64,000 nucleotides of DNA, taken from assembly GCF_030116705.1 (NCBI RefSeq), contig NZ_JAOTIK010000001.1, positions 1 through 64,000 of the forward strand. Direction: 5' to 3'. The notes beneath the pieces are model-generated. The model saw only the letters and a program-made list of their open reading frames with translations. It did not search any database and had not been told where the DNA came from. The DNA is from Streptomyces sp. ML-6 (lineage in GTDB: Bacteria > Actinomycetota > Actinomycetes > Streptomycetales > Streptomycetaceae). Each line of letters opens with the position of its first letter. The stretch's first letter is position 1. Below, piece by piece: positions 52,971 through 61,743 of this stretch. The position numbers and the translations under genes were made by a program.

Positions 52971-53220
52971 TCCCTGTGGGAACTCGAGTGTTCTTCGGGG
53001 CTGTCCGGGGAACTCCATTCCGGGCGCACGGCCGAGCGGCCCCGGATCTCCGGTGGTGTGTCCCACAGATGATCAAACGGCTGGAAGGACAGGTCGGCGG
53101 GCGCTGTTCGAGCGCACGGGCCGGCGTGTCACGCTGACCGCCGTGGGCGCAGCGTTGGCCGCCGAGGCGAATCCCGCGATCGGCCGTCTGCGGCGGGGTT
53201 TCGCCGACGCCCAGGCCGGG
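52971..53220 (+). pseudogene. Decayed LysR regulator N-terminus
   Basis: Fragments ELHSGRTAER (about 53010), MIKRLEGQVGG (53069) and LFERTGRRVTLTAVGAALAAEANPAIGRL (53106 on) together trace a LysR HTH region and linker helix, but several frame changes and a stop separate them. No effector domain follows. The region 53221-53590 contains only an unassigned fragment (YESLGRVIATLPAELTRLVELPW near 53270). Confidence 0.5.
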
Positions 53221-53593
53221 GGCCTGCTCCCCGGAGCGTCCTCTGCGGAGAGGTTTCCAGGGGGCGGTGTACGAGTCTCTGGGTCGAGTGATCGCGACGC
53301 TCCCCGCGGAACTCACGCGCCTGGTCGAGCTGCCGTGGACCGACCCGTTCCCCGGTGGACAAGAGACAACCCCAGACCAGCAGGCCTACGCCCCCGCGAA
53401 CCCGCGCTCACACGGTCTCAACCAATCCCGGATATCCCCAGCACGCATCACGCCCCGTGCCTCAACTACCCCCAGTGCCTCTGGTGCGCGCCGAGCCTCG
53501 TCGGGTAGCTTCTCGCGTCAGCTTGTCGTTTAGCGTCCGGCCTCGAACAGAAGGGTCCAGTGATCACTCGTTCGGGTGTTCCCGGGACGGCGG

Positions 53594-53654
53594 TGCGGCC
53601 TTCGCATGGTCCTGAACTCGACCAAGAGGTAAAGGACTTGATGCGAAGGCCGCA
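53594..53654. promoter_or_regulatory. 14-bp inverted repeat overlapping the start of the next transposase
   Basis: TGCGGCCTTCGCAT (53594-53607) and ATGCGAAGGCCGCA (53641-53654) are exact reverse complements, 33 nt apart. The right arm ends 3 bp before the ATG at 53658. It could hide the ribosome site in RNA (self-limiting transposase expression) or be part of the IS end. Confidence 0.5.
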
Positions 53655-53657
53655 GTG

Positions 53658-54843
53658 ATGAGTGTGGTGCAGCAGGGTGTGCAGGGCGAGCCGTTCGCGG
53701 AACTGTCACGCTTCCGGGGGTCTCCTACGGCTGCCTGACTGGGCGGCGCGACGCGCTGTTCGAGTTGACCGAGGCGGTGTTGTGCAGCAACGGGCCGGTC
53801 AGGACACTGGTCGACCTGGCGTTGGCGCCCGAGCACTGGCGCGGGCACGGCGCCCTCTACGCCGCGCTGAGCCGGGGCCGGGTGGACGCCGACCGGCTGC
53901 GGACCGAGCTGGCCGGCCTGCCGCTGCCGCGAGCCGCCGACGGTCGCCTGGTGCTCGCGGTGGACGTCTCGCCGTGGCTGCGGCCGACCGCGCATACCTG
54001 CCCGGACCGCTCGTTCTGCCACACCTTCGGCCGCGGCGACGCCAAGCACCAGATGATCCCGGGCCAGCCGTACTCGTTCGTGGTCGCGCTGGAGCCCGGG
54101 CGGACATCGCGGACGGTGGTCCCGGACGTAGTGCGGCTGGAACCCGGCGCCGATGTCGCTGCCGTCACCGCCGCCCACCTCCGCAACACGATGGTCCGGT
54201 TGATCGGTGCCGGGCCGTGGAAGGCGGGTGCTCCGGAGGTCCTGGTGGTTATGGACGCCGGCTACGACGCCCCACGGATCGCGCACCTTCTCGGCGACCT
54301 GCCGGTGCAGGTCCTGGGCAGGCTCCGCTCGGACCGGGTGATGCGCCGACCGGCGCCCAGTCGCGCGGAGTTCGCTGCGGCGAACCCGGCCGGTGGCCGA
54401 CCGCCCAAGCACGGTGGCGAGTTCATCTTCGGCGCCCCCGCCACCTGGGGCACCGAGCAGGCAGTGACCACCACCGCGACCCGCCGCTACGTCCGGGCCT
54501 GGGACCGGCTGCACCCGCGGCTGACCCGGCGGGCGGCATGGCTGGAGCACAACGGGCCGCTGCCGGTGATCGAGGGCACGGTAATCCGGCTCGCGGTCGA
54601 CAAGCTGCCCAGTGGCGGGGTGAACCGGCCGGTCTGGCTCTGGTGGTCACGCACCGACGCCGCCCCGACCGACGTTGACCGCTGCTGGCAGGCGTTCCTC
54701 CGCCGCTTCGACCTGGAGCACACCTTCCGCCTGCTCAAGCAGACCCTCGGCTGGACCCGGCCCCGCCTGCGCGACTGCGAGGCCGCCGACCGCTGGACCT
54801 GGCTGGTGACCGCCGCGCACACCCGGCTTGGAACCCCACCCCC
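53658..54843 (+). pseudogene. DDE transposase gene, frameshifted and 3'-truncated
   Basis: The frame starts MSVVQQGVQGEPFAELSRFRG and, after one extra G in the GGGGG near 53720, continues VSYGCLTGRRDALFELTEAVL in the next frame. The DDE core is readable: LVLAVDVSPWLRP, VLVVMDAGYDAPRI, and LEHTFRLLKQTLGWTRPRLR. The protein breaks off after TWLVTAAHTRL at about 54830 and runs into another IS remnant. The family is probably the large actinobacterial IS701/NF-type group; assignment is moderate. Confidence 0.65.
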
Positions 54844-54954
54844 TGAACAGAAGATCACCCAGTCAACCCGCGAAACCCCAGCCCACAGAAACCCTCCCTA
54901 CGCAGACCCACCAACCGGCGACATAAACCAAGCCCCGACAGCGCCGGAAGGCGG

Positions 54955-55471
54955 ACCCGGGCCTGGTGGTGCTCGACACCCAGAGCGTTCACGCGGCGGC
55001 CGGGGTGCCCGCGGTGTCGACGGGGTGTGATGCGGCAAAAAAGTACCGGGCCGCAAGCGCGGCCTGGCTGTTGACGTTCTGGGGCTGGTGATCGCGGTGG
55101 TCGTGGCGGCCGCGTCGGCGCACGAGAACGCCGTCGGGATCGCGCTGCTGGACAAGGTCGCCGCCGACACCGACGCCGTGGAGAAGGCCCTGGTCGACCA
55201 GGGCTTCAAGAACGCCGTCGTCGCGCATGGTCAGAAGGTGGGCATCGAGGTGGAGATTGTCGAGCGCAATCCCGCGCAGACCGGGTTCGTTCCCCAGGCC
55301 AAGCGGTGGGTCGTGGAACGCGCCTGTGGGATCTTGATGTTGCACCGCAGGCTGGTGCGCGACTACGAGCATCTGCCCCGCACTTCGGAGTCGCGGGTGT
55401 ACTGGGCGATGACTGCGGTGATACTGCGGCGGCTGACCGCGGCGACCGTACCCGCCTGGCGCACCGCATGA
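54955..55471 (+). pseudogene. 3' part of an IS5-type transposase, frameshifted
   Basis: The frame reads PGLVVLDTQSVHAAAGVPAVS (first catalytic Asp and the DTQS signature), then after a shift at the A6 run near 55032 continues PGRKRGLAVDVLGLVIAVVVAAAS, QAKRWVVERACGILMLHRRLVRDYE (Glu) and a stop at 55469-55471. The 5' third is missing. One extra A in the A6 restores the frame. Its stop overlaps the ATG of the next gene. Confidence 0.7.
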
Positions 55472-55911
55472 CCGGTGGGGAGCTGACGCTCGGCGCGGTA
55501 CTGGCACGGCTGGAGGAGCGGGAACGGGAGATCACCGCGCAGGCCGAGACGACGCGGGAACAGATCACGCAGCTGACCGCCCGGCTCGACGAACTCGGCC
55601 GGGCCGCCGAAGAAGTCCGGATCACCCGCAAGACACTGCTGGCGCTGCCCGACCCCGGGCCGCCCGCGCCGCCGGCACCGAAACTGCCGGATCATCCGGC
55701 CTACCAGCAGATCATGGCGGTGTTCACCGCGGCCGACCATCCGCTGCGTGCGCGGCAGGTGTGCGAGGCGATGGACGTGGCGGTCGCGCCCAACAACATC
55801 AACAACGTCCGCCTCAAGCTCAAGCGGCTGGCCGGCCGCGGAATCCTGGCCGAGACCGAGCCAGGACTCTTCGCCAGGCCACGACCGCAATCGCCCGGAA
55901 CTCAGCCCTGA
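55468..55911 (+). CDS. Coiled-coil plus winged-helix protein linked to IS5-type transposase
   Basis: This 147-aa protein starts at ATG overlapping the transposase stop (ATGA). The N-terminal coiled coil LARLEEREREITAQAETTREQITQLTARLDELG is followed by a Pro-rich linker and a winged helix with YQQIMAVFTAADHPLRARQVCEAMDVAV, NNVRLKLKRLAGRGILAET and EPGLFARP. It has the same architecture as the 37211-37753 protein. Translational coupling to the transposase suggests it belongs to the IS. Confidence 0.65.
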   Translation: MTGGELTLGAVLARLEEREREITAQAETTREQITQLTARLDELGRAAEEVRITRKTLLALPDPGPPAPPAPKLPDHPAYQQIMAVFTAADHPLRARQVCEAMDVAVAPNNINNVRLKLKRLAGRGILAETEPGLFARPRPQSPGTQP

Positions 55912-55920
55912 CCAGCACGC

Positions 55921-56190
55921 CTACTCGAGGTCCATGGCCGCGTCGGCCGATGTCTCACGGCCCATCGCCTCGGACGGCGCGGTCTTGATGCTGCCCGGAG
56001 CCCAGCCGAGTACTTCCTCGAAGCTTCGGGCAACGGTCGGGGTGGGCAGGTCCCCACGGTCGCGTTCAAAGGTCCTGATGGTCGCCTCACTCAGCCAGGT
56101 GCGGCGCGCGAGTTCACGCTCCGAGATGCCCTCGGCCTCTCGGAACTCGATGAGGGCTCTCGCCAGCCGTGTCGAATCCTCTCCGCTCAT
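55921..56190 (-). CDS. XRE family HTH regulator
   Basis: This 89-aa protein starts at ATG 56190. It is a single HTH domain: ARALIEFREAEGISERELARRTWLSEATIRTFERDRGDLPTPTVARSFEEVLGW, with the two core helices plainly visible. The short acidic tail ends AAMDLE. It is probably a small repressor. It is convergent with the coiled-coil/wHTH gene and has only a 10-bp gap to it. Confidence 0.8.
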   Translation of the reverse strand: MSGEDSTRLARALIEFREAEGISERELARRTWLSEATIRTFERDRGDLPTPTVARSFEEVLGWAPGSIKTAPSEAMGRETSADAAMDLE

Positions 56191-56405
56191 GACCGCAGTA
56201 TGCCGCCGAGCCCGGGCCGAGATGGCCCTTTTGCTCGGTCCCATGCCAGGGCACCGGGCGGCGGCAACACGTCCGCCAGGCCGAATCCCAGTCGATTTGT
56301 TCGTCCTCGCCATGTGACCGGCACTCGTTAACAGCCCTGATCTGCACGCCAATCCCCTAGCAGAGTCATATACAAGGCAAAAACTCGCATACCGCCCTCT
56401 GAGGG

Positions 56406-56431
56406 GGACCGCCGCAGCAACGCGGCGGTCC
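56406..56431. terminator. Short GC-rich hairpin
   Basis: GGACCGCCGC (56406-56415) pairs perfectly with GCGGCGGTCC (56422-56431) around a 6-nt loop. It lies upstream of the tetR operator and may insulate the operon from upstream transcription. Confidence 0.55.
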
Positions 56432-56477
56432 TACCCGACCAGGCCTCGAGCTGAGGCGGATCACTTGCGCAAAATCT

Positions 56478-56491
56478 ATAGACCGGTCTAT
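56478..56491. promoter_or_regulatory. Palindromic operator ATAGACCGGTCTAT
   Basis: This perfect 14-bp palindrome lies 10 bp before the tetR ATG at 56502. It matches the ATAGAC-type sites used by LmrA/YxaF-family regulators, the family of the adjacent gene. Autorepression of the tetR and fusion-gene operon is the simplest reading. Confidence 0.8.
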
Positions 56492-56501
56492 TCTTTGGGT
56501 C

Positions 56502-57101
56502 ATGGCATCCAAGGGAGACAAGACCCGGGCTCGGCTCGCCGAATCGATGCTCGAACTCATCCAAACCAGCGGCTACAGCGGCACTGGTCTGAACGCAGTG
56601 ATCGAGCACGCCACGGCCCCCAAGGGATCGATCTACTTCCACTTTCCTGACGGGAAGGAGGGTTTGGGGGTCGCCGCGATCGAACTCGCCACTCAGCAGT
56701 TCGAGGCTCTGATCGCCGAATCTGTGGCCTCGTCGGGCGGCGCTGCCGCAGCGGCACGCACCGTCGTCGAGACTTTGGCCACCATCGTGGGCGAGAGCGA
56801 CTTCCGGCTCGGCTGCCCGGTATCCGTCGTTACTCTCGAAATGGGTGCGGAGAGCGAGCGGCTGCGTCATGCCTGCGCAACGGCCTTTGAATCATGGATC
56901 GCTCCGACTGCGAGGTTCCTCGAAGCGAACGGGCTCGCTACCGAGAACGCCCGCAGCCTAGCGACCGTCATTGTCTCGACGATCGAGGGCGCAGTCATTG
57001 TCTCCCGCGCGACGCGTAGCACCCAGCCGCTGCACACGGCCGCCGAAGTTGTGTCCGAACTCATCGCACATCGCATCAACAACACGGAAGAGGCCCGATG
57101 A
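56502..57101 (+). CDS. TetR regulator of the LmrA/YxaF type
   Basis: In this 199-aa protein the HTH is KTRARLAESMLELIQTSGYSGTGLNAVIEHATAPKGSIYFHFPDGKEGL; GSIYFHFPDGKEEL-like endings are typical of LmrA/YxaF. The C-terminal domain contains the conserved GCPVSVVTLE. Its stop overlaps the ATG of the SDR-hydrolase gene (ATGA), so it is the first gene of an operon and probably represses it through the palindrome at 56478. Confidence 0.9.
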   Translation: MASKGDKTRARLAESMLELIQTSGYSGTGLNAVIEHATAPKGSIYFHFPDGKEGLGVAAIELATQQFEALIAESVASSGGAAAAARTVVETLATIVGESDFRLGCPVSVVTLEMGAESERLRHACATAFESWIAPTARFLEANGLATENARSLATVIVSTIEGAVIVSRATRSTQPLHTAAEVVSELIAHRINNTEEAR

Positions 57102-58888
57102 AAACTCATAGAACGTCACGACATGCACTAATTTTCGGAGCATCCGGACTCATCGGACGACACCTCGTCATGACCCTGGCCGAAGCAGGCGCGAACGTGA
57201 CCGCGGTGGTGCGAACTGGCGAATCAGGAGCTCGCGTCATGCGGTGGCTCCGCACGCACGGTCTGACACAACCCGTCAACGTGGCAATCGTCGACTTCGA
57301 CGCGCCTGAGATCCTGGTGGGCGGCACGGCGGCCTTCGCGGACGTGACTGAGATCCATAACTGCGCCGGCTCCTTCCGGTTCGGAATGCCAGCTGAGGAG
57401 GCGCGCAGCGCGAACGTCGGCATCGTCGAGAAGCTGATCGATTTCGCTTCGGATCTCCCGCAATTGCAGCGCCTGGTGCACATTTCCGGCTACCGCGTCG
57501 GTGGCCAGAATCCCGCTGCCGTGCCTTGGTCGGACGAGCACCGCGCGGCGGTGTATGCGGAGCTGGGTGGCTATGAGGCGTCAAAGGTTGAGTCCGATGC
57601 CATCTTCCAAGCCCGGGCCGCCGAGCGTGGGGTCCCCTGGACCATCATCAATCCGGCCACCGTGATTGGCGACAGCGCAACCGGTGAGTCAGATCAACAC
57701 ATTGGGATCGCCACCACTATCGAGCAGATGTGGCGCGGCACCGCGTCAGCACTCCCCGCCGGGAAGTCCACGTTCGTCCCGGTCCTGACAGTCGACTACA
57801 TGGCGAACTTCATGGCCGCGGCAGCGGTCGATCCCCATGCTGCGGGCAAAGCGTACTGGATCCTTGACGATGCGACCCCGCCGCTCGGGGACCTGTTCAC
57901 CCATGTTGGTCAGCACCTCGGCGCGAAGGTCCCGAGCCTGAGGATCCCGATCGGTGTCATCAAGCGCCTTCCCCAATGGGTCACCAAAGCGGATCCGGAG
58001 ACCCTCGGCTTCCTGTCCTCCGATCGATACCCGACGGGGCCCGCCATCGAACTCGCCGCAAGGCATGGCATTCCAATGCCCGATGTACGGATCTCGCTCG
58101 AACGCTGGGCGGACTACATGGCCGCACACCGGTTCGGGGCGTCGAAGGGCGACGAACGATGGTTCATCGATGCAGGAGGCGTGCGGACATTCGAACTCGG
58201 CGCACCTGGATCCAACAAGTTGATCCTACCGGGCTTGCCGGTCAACGCCGATACCTGGGCCGACGTCGCCGCGAGCATTGGCGCGCGAGCGGTCGATCTG
58301 CCCGGCCTCGGCCTGAGTGGCGGATCGGGCATTCGGGACTGGGAACGCTGGCTGCCAGCGGTACTGGGCGAGGAACCTGTCGAACTCATCGGCCATTCCA
58401 TCGGTGCGGCCGCGGCCGTGCTCGCGGCAGACCGGATTCCGGCTCGAGTCTCATCCCTTACGCTGATCGCACCGTTCTTCTTGCAACCCCTTGCAGACGC
58501 GGGGACTAGGTTGCGGCCGTTCGTACGCAGTTACCTGCGACACACGGATGCACACCAGCTGTCACGTCGACTTACTGGGTCAGATGCGAGCGCGACGGCG
58601 CTCGCGACCACAGTTGACGACCTCAGACGTGGCCGTGCCGCGTACGTGGCCAGCCAGCTCGTACGCACAGGATCGAAGCGCTGGCGCGCCGAGCTATGGG
58701 AAGCGCTCAGGCGGTTCGATGGCCCCGTCCATATCATCACGGGAAGCGATGACCCGCTCGACCGGAGCGCCGCGAACGAGCTTGCAGCGCTCCCGAATGT
58801 CAACCTCGTCTCGGTACCGGGTGCCGGACACCACCCTCAGCTGACCCACGGTGACGCACTCATCGATCTACTCAAGGACTTGAAGTAG
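57098..58888 (+). CDS. Fusion of an extended SDR (NAD-dependent epimerase-like) and an alpha/beta hydrolase
   Basis: In this 596-aa protein, residues 1-345 form an extended-SDR domain: LIFGASGLIGRHLV (GxxGxxG, about 13-26), ISGYRVGG, YEASKVESD (Tyr-x3-Lys) and INPATVIGDS. Residues 360-596 form an alpha/beta hydrolase: LILPGLPVNADTW, ELIGHSIGAAAAV (GHSIG nucleophile Ser), ITGSDDPLDRS (Asp) and PGAGHHPQL (His). Both active sites look intact. It probably reduces or isomerises and hydrolyses a related small molecule; the substrate is unknown. Codon use is less GC-biased than in its neighbours, suggesting separate acquisition. Confidence 0.85.
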   Translation: MKTHRTSRHALIFGASGLIGRHLVMTLAEAGANVTAVVRTGESGARVMRWLRTHGLTQPVNVAIVDFDAPEILVGGTAAFADVTEIHNCAGSFRFGMPAEEARSANVGIVEKLIDFASDLPQLQRLVHISGYRVGGQNPAAVPWSDEHRAAVYAELGGYEASKVESDAIFQARAAERGVPWTIINPATVIGDSATGESDQHIGIATTIEQMWRGTASALPAGKSTFVPVLTVDYMANFMAAAAVDPHAAGKAYWILDDATPPLGDLFTHVGQHLGAKVPSLRIPIGVIKRLPQWVTKADPETLGFLSSDRYPTGPAIELAARHGIPMPDVRISLERWADYMAAHRFGASKGDERWFIDAGGVRTFELGAPGSNKLILPGLPVNADTWADVAASIGARAVDLPGLGLSGGSGIRDWERWLPAVLGEEPVELIGHSIGAAAAVLAADRIPARVSSLTLIAPFFLQPLADAGTRLRPFVRSYLRHTDAHQLSRRLTGSDASATALATTVDDLRRGRAAYVASQLVRTGSKRWRAELWEALRRFDGPVHIITGSDDPLDRSAANELAALPNVNLVSVPGAGHHPQLTHGDALIDLLKDLK

Positions 58889-59030
58889 ACAGGCGTTCCG
58901 GGGAAGCGTGCACACATGAGGAGCGGCCGCCCCACAGCACGCGACGAACGATCTGCCTCCTCGAGCTCAGAACCGGAGCCGCCCAGCAGGAAAAGCCTAT
59001 TAGCCTCGGGCTTTCACGAGCCAGCCTCTC

Positions 59031-59660
59031 CGGGGCTTGATCGAGCGGATGGGTAGCGGCTCTGACCTGCAACGATGGGGCTTGTCTGAGTCCTGTCGGC
59101 TGCCAGGAAGGAAGCACTCTCCAGGTGAAGAAGCGCGGGCGGGCGTGCCCGTCTGTCCGCTGTAAAAGCGCTGGTCGCGGGTGCGGGCTGTGCGGGACGC
59201 TGGGTACATGCCTCGACGCCTCATGTTCGTGCAGTTGAAGTCTGGTTATGACACCGACCGTGGACCCTCGTGGATCGGGTGGGTGGACTTCTCGAAGACT
59301 TGGAGCACTGCGTATTTTCAGGGAAGGACATTGCGCCGGGCAGGCGGGATGTTCGACGCGAACTTCTACGACACGCAGACCAATGAGGAGTTCTGGGTCT
59401 CCGGACCGAAGCGGGACCGCTCCGACACCCGCTATGGCCCGTCCAACCCGGAAGTCGAGCCGGATGCCGTTGAGACCTATCACGCGTTCCTGGATGGCGC
59501 GGCCCTGCCAGGGCGGGAGAAGGGCTGACCCGGGCTCCCCGCGAGTGAGCTTGTCCGGGTCTTGATCAATCAAACGGAGAGTGCCTCTGACCTGGGACGA
59601 TAGGGCTTGTCTAGGGTCCAGTCGCCGCAGGGAAGAAGCACTCTCCAGGTGAAGAAGCGT
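59031..59660 (+). repeat. Two diverged copies of an IS1380-type left end flanking a small gene
   Basis: The segments 59031-59134 and 59558-59660 align along their length and are identical over AAGCACTCTCCAGGTGAAGA plus AGCG. The second leads into the IS1380-type transposase start at 59649. The first has the same GTGAAGAAGCG start but then diverges, so it is the stump of another copy. Confidence 0.65.
59208..59528 (+). CDS. Small Streptomyces hypothetical protein
   Basis: This 106-aa protein starts at ATG 59208. Sequence: MFVQLKSGYDTDRGPSWIGWVDFSKTW, a middle RAGGMFDANFYDTQTNEEFWVSGPKRD, and VEPDAVETYHAFLDGAALPG. It has the even composition and Trp/Tyr content of a real folded protein. The function is not recognised. 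It sits between the two IS1380 left-end copies. Confidence 0.6.
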   Translation: MPRRLMFVQLKSGYDTDRGPSWIGWVDFSKTWSTAYFQGRTLRRAGGMFDANFYDTQTNEEFWVSGPKRDRSDTRYGPSNPEVEPDAVETYHAFLDGAALPGREKG

Positions 59661-60067
59661 AGTGGGCTCTATCCGCGCGTCCGTGTCCGGGGCGGTGGGG
59701 CTGGTGCTGTCTCGCAGGCCGGTGGGGTGCTGCTGGTGGAGACCGTCCGCCGGATTGGCCTGGACACAGCATTGTCGACGGCGCTGGAGCCGTGGCGCAG
59801 GCCGCGGGCGGTGCACGATCCCGGCAAGGTCCTGCTGGACCTCGCACTGGCGGTCGCGCTGGGCGGGGACTGTTTGTCCGACGTGGCCATGCTGCGGGCC
59901 GAGCCCGACTTGTTCGGCCTGGTCGCCTCCGATCCCACCGTCTCCCGTCTGGTCGACACGCTTGCCGCGGCCGGCCCCCGGGCCCTGGCCGCCGTGCGGC
60001 AGGCCCGTGCCGAAGTCCGCGAGCGAGTCTGGAGCTTGGCCGGTGACGCGGCGCCGAATACGGCCGA
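59649..60067 (+). pseudogene. IS1380-family transposase, 5' part only
   Basis: Starts GTG 59649 (KKRSGLYPRVRVRGGGAGAV) and continues QAGGVLLVETVRRIGLDTAL, LLDLALAVALGGDCLSDVAML, VSRLVDTLAAAG: the N-terminal region of IS1380-type transposases. It is cut at 60068 by IS3 copy 2; no 3' part is found beyond that IS. The catalytic core is therefore missing. Confidence 0.8.
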
Positions 60068-60094
60068 TGAACCGCCCCGGGTTCGGTAGAGATC

Positions 60095-61033
60095 TCAGAT
60101 TGTGGTTGTGACCTGGGGTTTCGTGGATTCCATGTAGTAGTTGGCTTCGTACTCGACGGGCGGGACGTGGCCTATCTCACCGTGGAGCCTGCGGTGGTTG
60201 TACCAGTCGGTCCATTCGGCGGTGGCCAGCTCGACCTGGGCGAGCGATTTCCAGGGCCGCCGGGGCTTGATCAGCTCGGTTTTGTACAGGCCGATCGTGC
60301 TCTCCATCAGGGCATTGTCGTAGGCGTCACCGACCGATCCGATCGAGGCGGCGATGCCGGCGGTGTCCAGATGCTCGGCGAGCCGGAAACTCGTATATTG
60401 CGATCCGGCATCCGAGTGGTGGATCAACTCGCCCGGCCGCACCGGATGTTGGTCTCGGTCACGTTGCCACACGGCCATCTCCAGGGCGTCCAGGACGAAG
60501 ATCGTTTCCTTCACGGTGGCTGCGGACCAGCCCACGATCCGGCGGGAAAACGTATCCACGACGAAGGCGACGTGGACGACACCGGACCAGGTTTTGACGT
60601 GGGTGAAGTCCGCGACCCAGCAGCGGTTCGGGGCAGCGGCGACGAAGTCGCGGTCCAGCAGATCCGGCGCCCGTTCGGACTGGCCGCCGGGCAGCGTGGT
60701 GATCACGCGCTTGCCGCGGACCGCTCCGGCGATGCCAAGTTCACGCATCAGGCGCTCGACGGTGCAGCGGGCCACGCGGTGGCCCTGCCGGTTCAGCTCA
60801 CGCCAGATCTTCCTCGCCCCGTAGACACGGTAGTTGGCCTGGAAGGCCTCGCTGATCCGTTCCTTCAGTTCGGTATCGCGCACGGTCCTGGCCGACGGTG
60901 TGCTCCGGCGTTTGTGGTGGGCGTAGTAGGTGGAAGGGGCGATCTTGCAGTCGTGCTCGGTGAGCGTCCTGCAGATCGGCTCGACGCCGCCGAAGCGGCC
61001 CTTGTGCTCGTCGATGAACGCTACGAGCGTGTG
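60095..61033 (-). CDS. IS3-family transposase OrfB (copy 2)
   Basis: This is the same protein as 34448-35386, with the DDE residues in CWVADFTHVKT, LIHHSDAGSQYTS and DNALMESTIGLY. The independent start is GTG at 60883. It is intact. Confidence 0.9.
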   Translation of the reverse strand, partial: HTLVAFIDEHKGRFGGVEPICRTLTEHDCKIAPSTYYAHHKRRSTPSARTVRDTELKERISEAFQANYRVYGARKIWRELNRQGHRVARCTVERLMRELGIAGAVRGKRVITTLPGGQSERAPDLLDRDFVAAAPNRCWVADFTHVKTWSGVVHVAFVVDTFSRRIVGWSAATVKETIFVLDALEMAVWQRDRDQHPVRPGELIHHSDAGSQYTSFRLAEHLDTAGIAASIGSVGDAYDNALMESTIGLYKTELIKPRRPWKSLAQVELATAEWTDWYNHRRLHGEIGHVPPVEYEANYYMESTKPQVTTTI

Positions 61034-61347
61034 TGTGGCCGGTCGAGCTCGGCCGCGAAGAAAGACGCCGCGGCCTTCAGGATCTCGTTGGCCCGCTTCA
61101 GCTCGGCGTTCTCCTTCTTCAACGCCTTGAGCTGGGCGGACTCCTCCGTCGTGGTCCCCGGCCGCTGCCCGGCGTCGATCTCGTGCTGCTTGACCCAGTT
61201 CCGCAGCGTCTCGCGGGAGCCGATGTCCAGCTTCTCGACCACCGCCTGCAAGGCCGCGGTCTCGGTCGGGTGGTCGCCGCGGACCTCGGCGACCATGCGC
61301 ACCGCACGTCGGCGCAGCTCAAGCGGGTAACGGGAAGGTCGTGCCAT
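61021..61347 (-). CDS. IS3-family transposase OrfA (copy 2)
   Basis: It has the same 108-aa protein sequence as copy 1. The copies differ by one synonymous base in the Thr-Thr-Thr codons. OrfB lies in the -1 frame. Confidence 0.9.
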   Translation of the reverse strand: MARPSRYPLELRRRAVRMVAEVRGDHPTETAALQAVVEKLDIGSRETLRNWVKQHEIDAGQRPGTTTEESAQLKALKKENAELKRANEILKAAASFFAAELDRPHTRS

Positions 61348-61397
61348 GACTCGATCCTTTCATGAAATCGAGTCTCCACTTCACCCGGGGCGGTTCA

Positions 61398-61743
61398 CAT
61401 CAGCATCGACGACGACAACCTGATCGTGGAGATCGAGGGGCTGGACAAACTCTGGGCGCTCAAGAGCCGCCTGACCATTCCGCTGGCCCACGTGCGCGGC
61501 GCCACGGCTGACCCCGGGATCGTCAAGGAGCCCAAGGGGCTCCGATCCCCGGGCGCCCATGTCCCGGGCGTCGTCACCGCCGGCACCTTCCACATCGACG
61601 GCGAACGGGTCTTCTGGGACGTCCGCAACCCGGCGAAGGCGGTGGTCATCCAACTGGCCGACGAACGCTACGCCCGCCTCGTGATCCAGGTTCCCGATCC
61701 CCGCGCGACCGTGTCACTCGTTGAAGGCGCCCTGCCCAACTGA
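61398..61743 (+). pseudogene. Conserved hypothetical gene truncated at its 5' end by IS3 copy 2
   Basis: The frame continues out of the IS end and reads ISIDDDNLIVEIEGLDKLWAL, then IPLAHVRGATADPGIVKEP, GVVTAGTFHIDGERVFWDV and ERYARLVIQVPDPRATVSLV, ending at 61741-61743. It looks like a beta-rich (PH-like) small protein that lacks only a few N-terminal residues. A GTG at 61426 could still start translation. Function is unknown. Confidence 0.6.

Larger units (their letters stand above)
60068..61397 (-). mobile_element. IS3-family insertion sequence, copy 2 (1330 bp, inverted)
   Basis: It has the same 15-bp terminal repeats as copy 1 (60068-60082 and 61383-61397), the same length and near-identical sequence in opposite orientation. 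No target duplication is visible. The left flank is IS1380 sequence and the right flank a different truncated gene, so DNA was lost or rearranged at this site. Confidence 0.9.

Noticed and set aside
34084..61397. Simple inversion of 35414-60067 by recombination between the two IS3 copies
   Set aside because: Swapping the flanks does not create matching 3-bp target duplications at either copy, so inversion alone does not explain the junctions.
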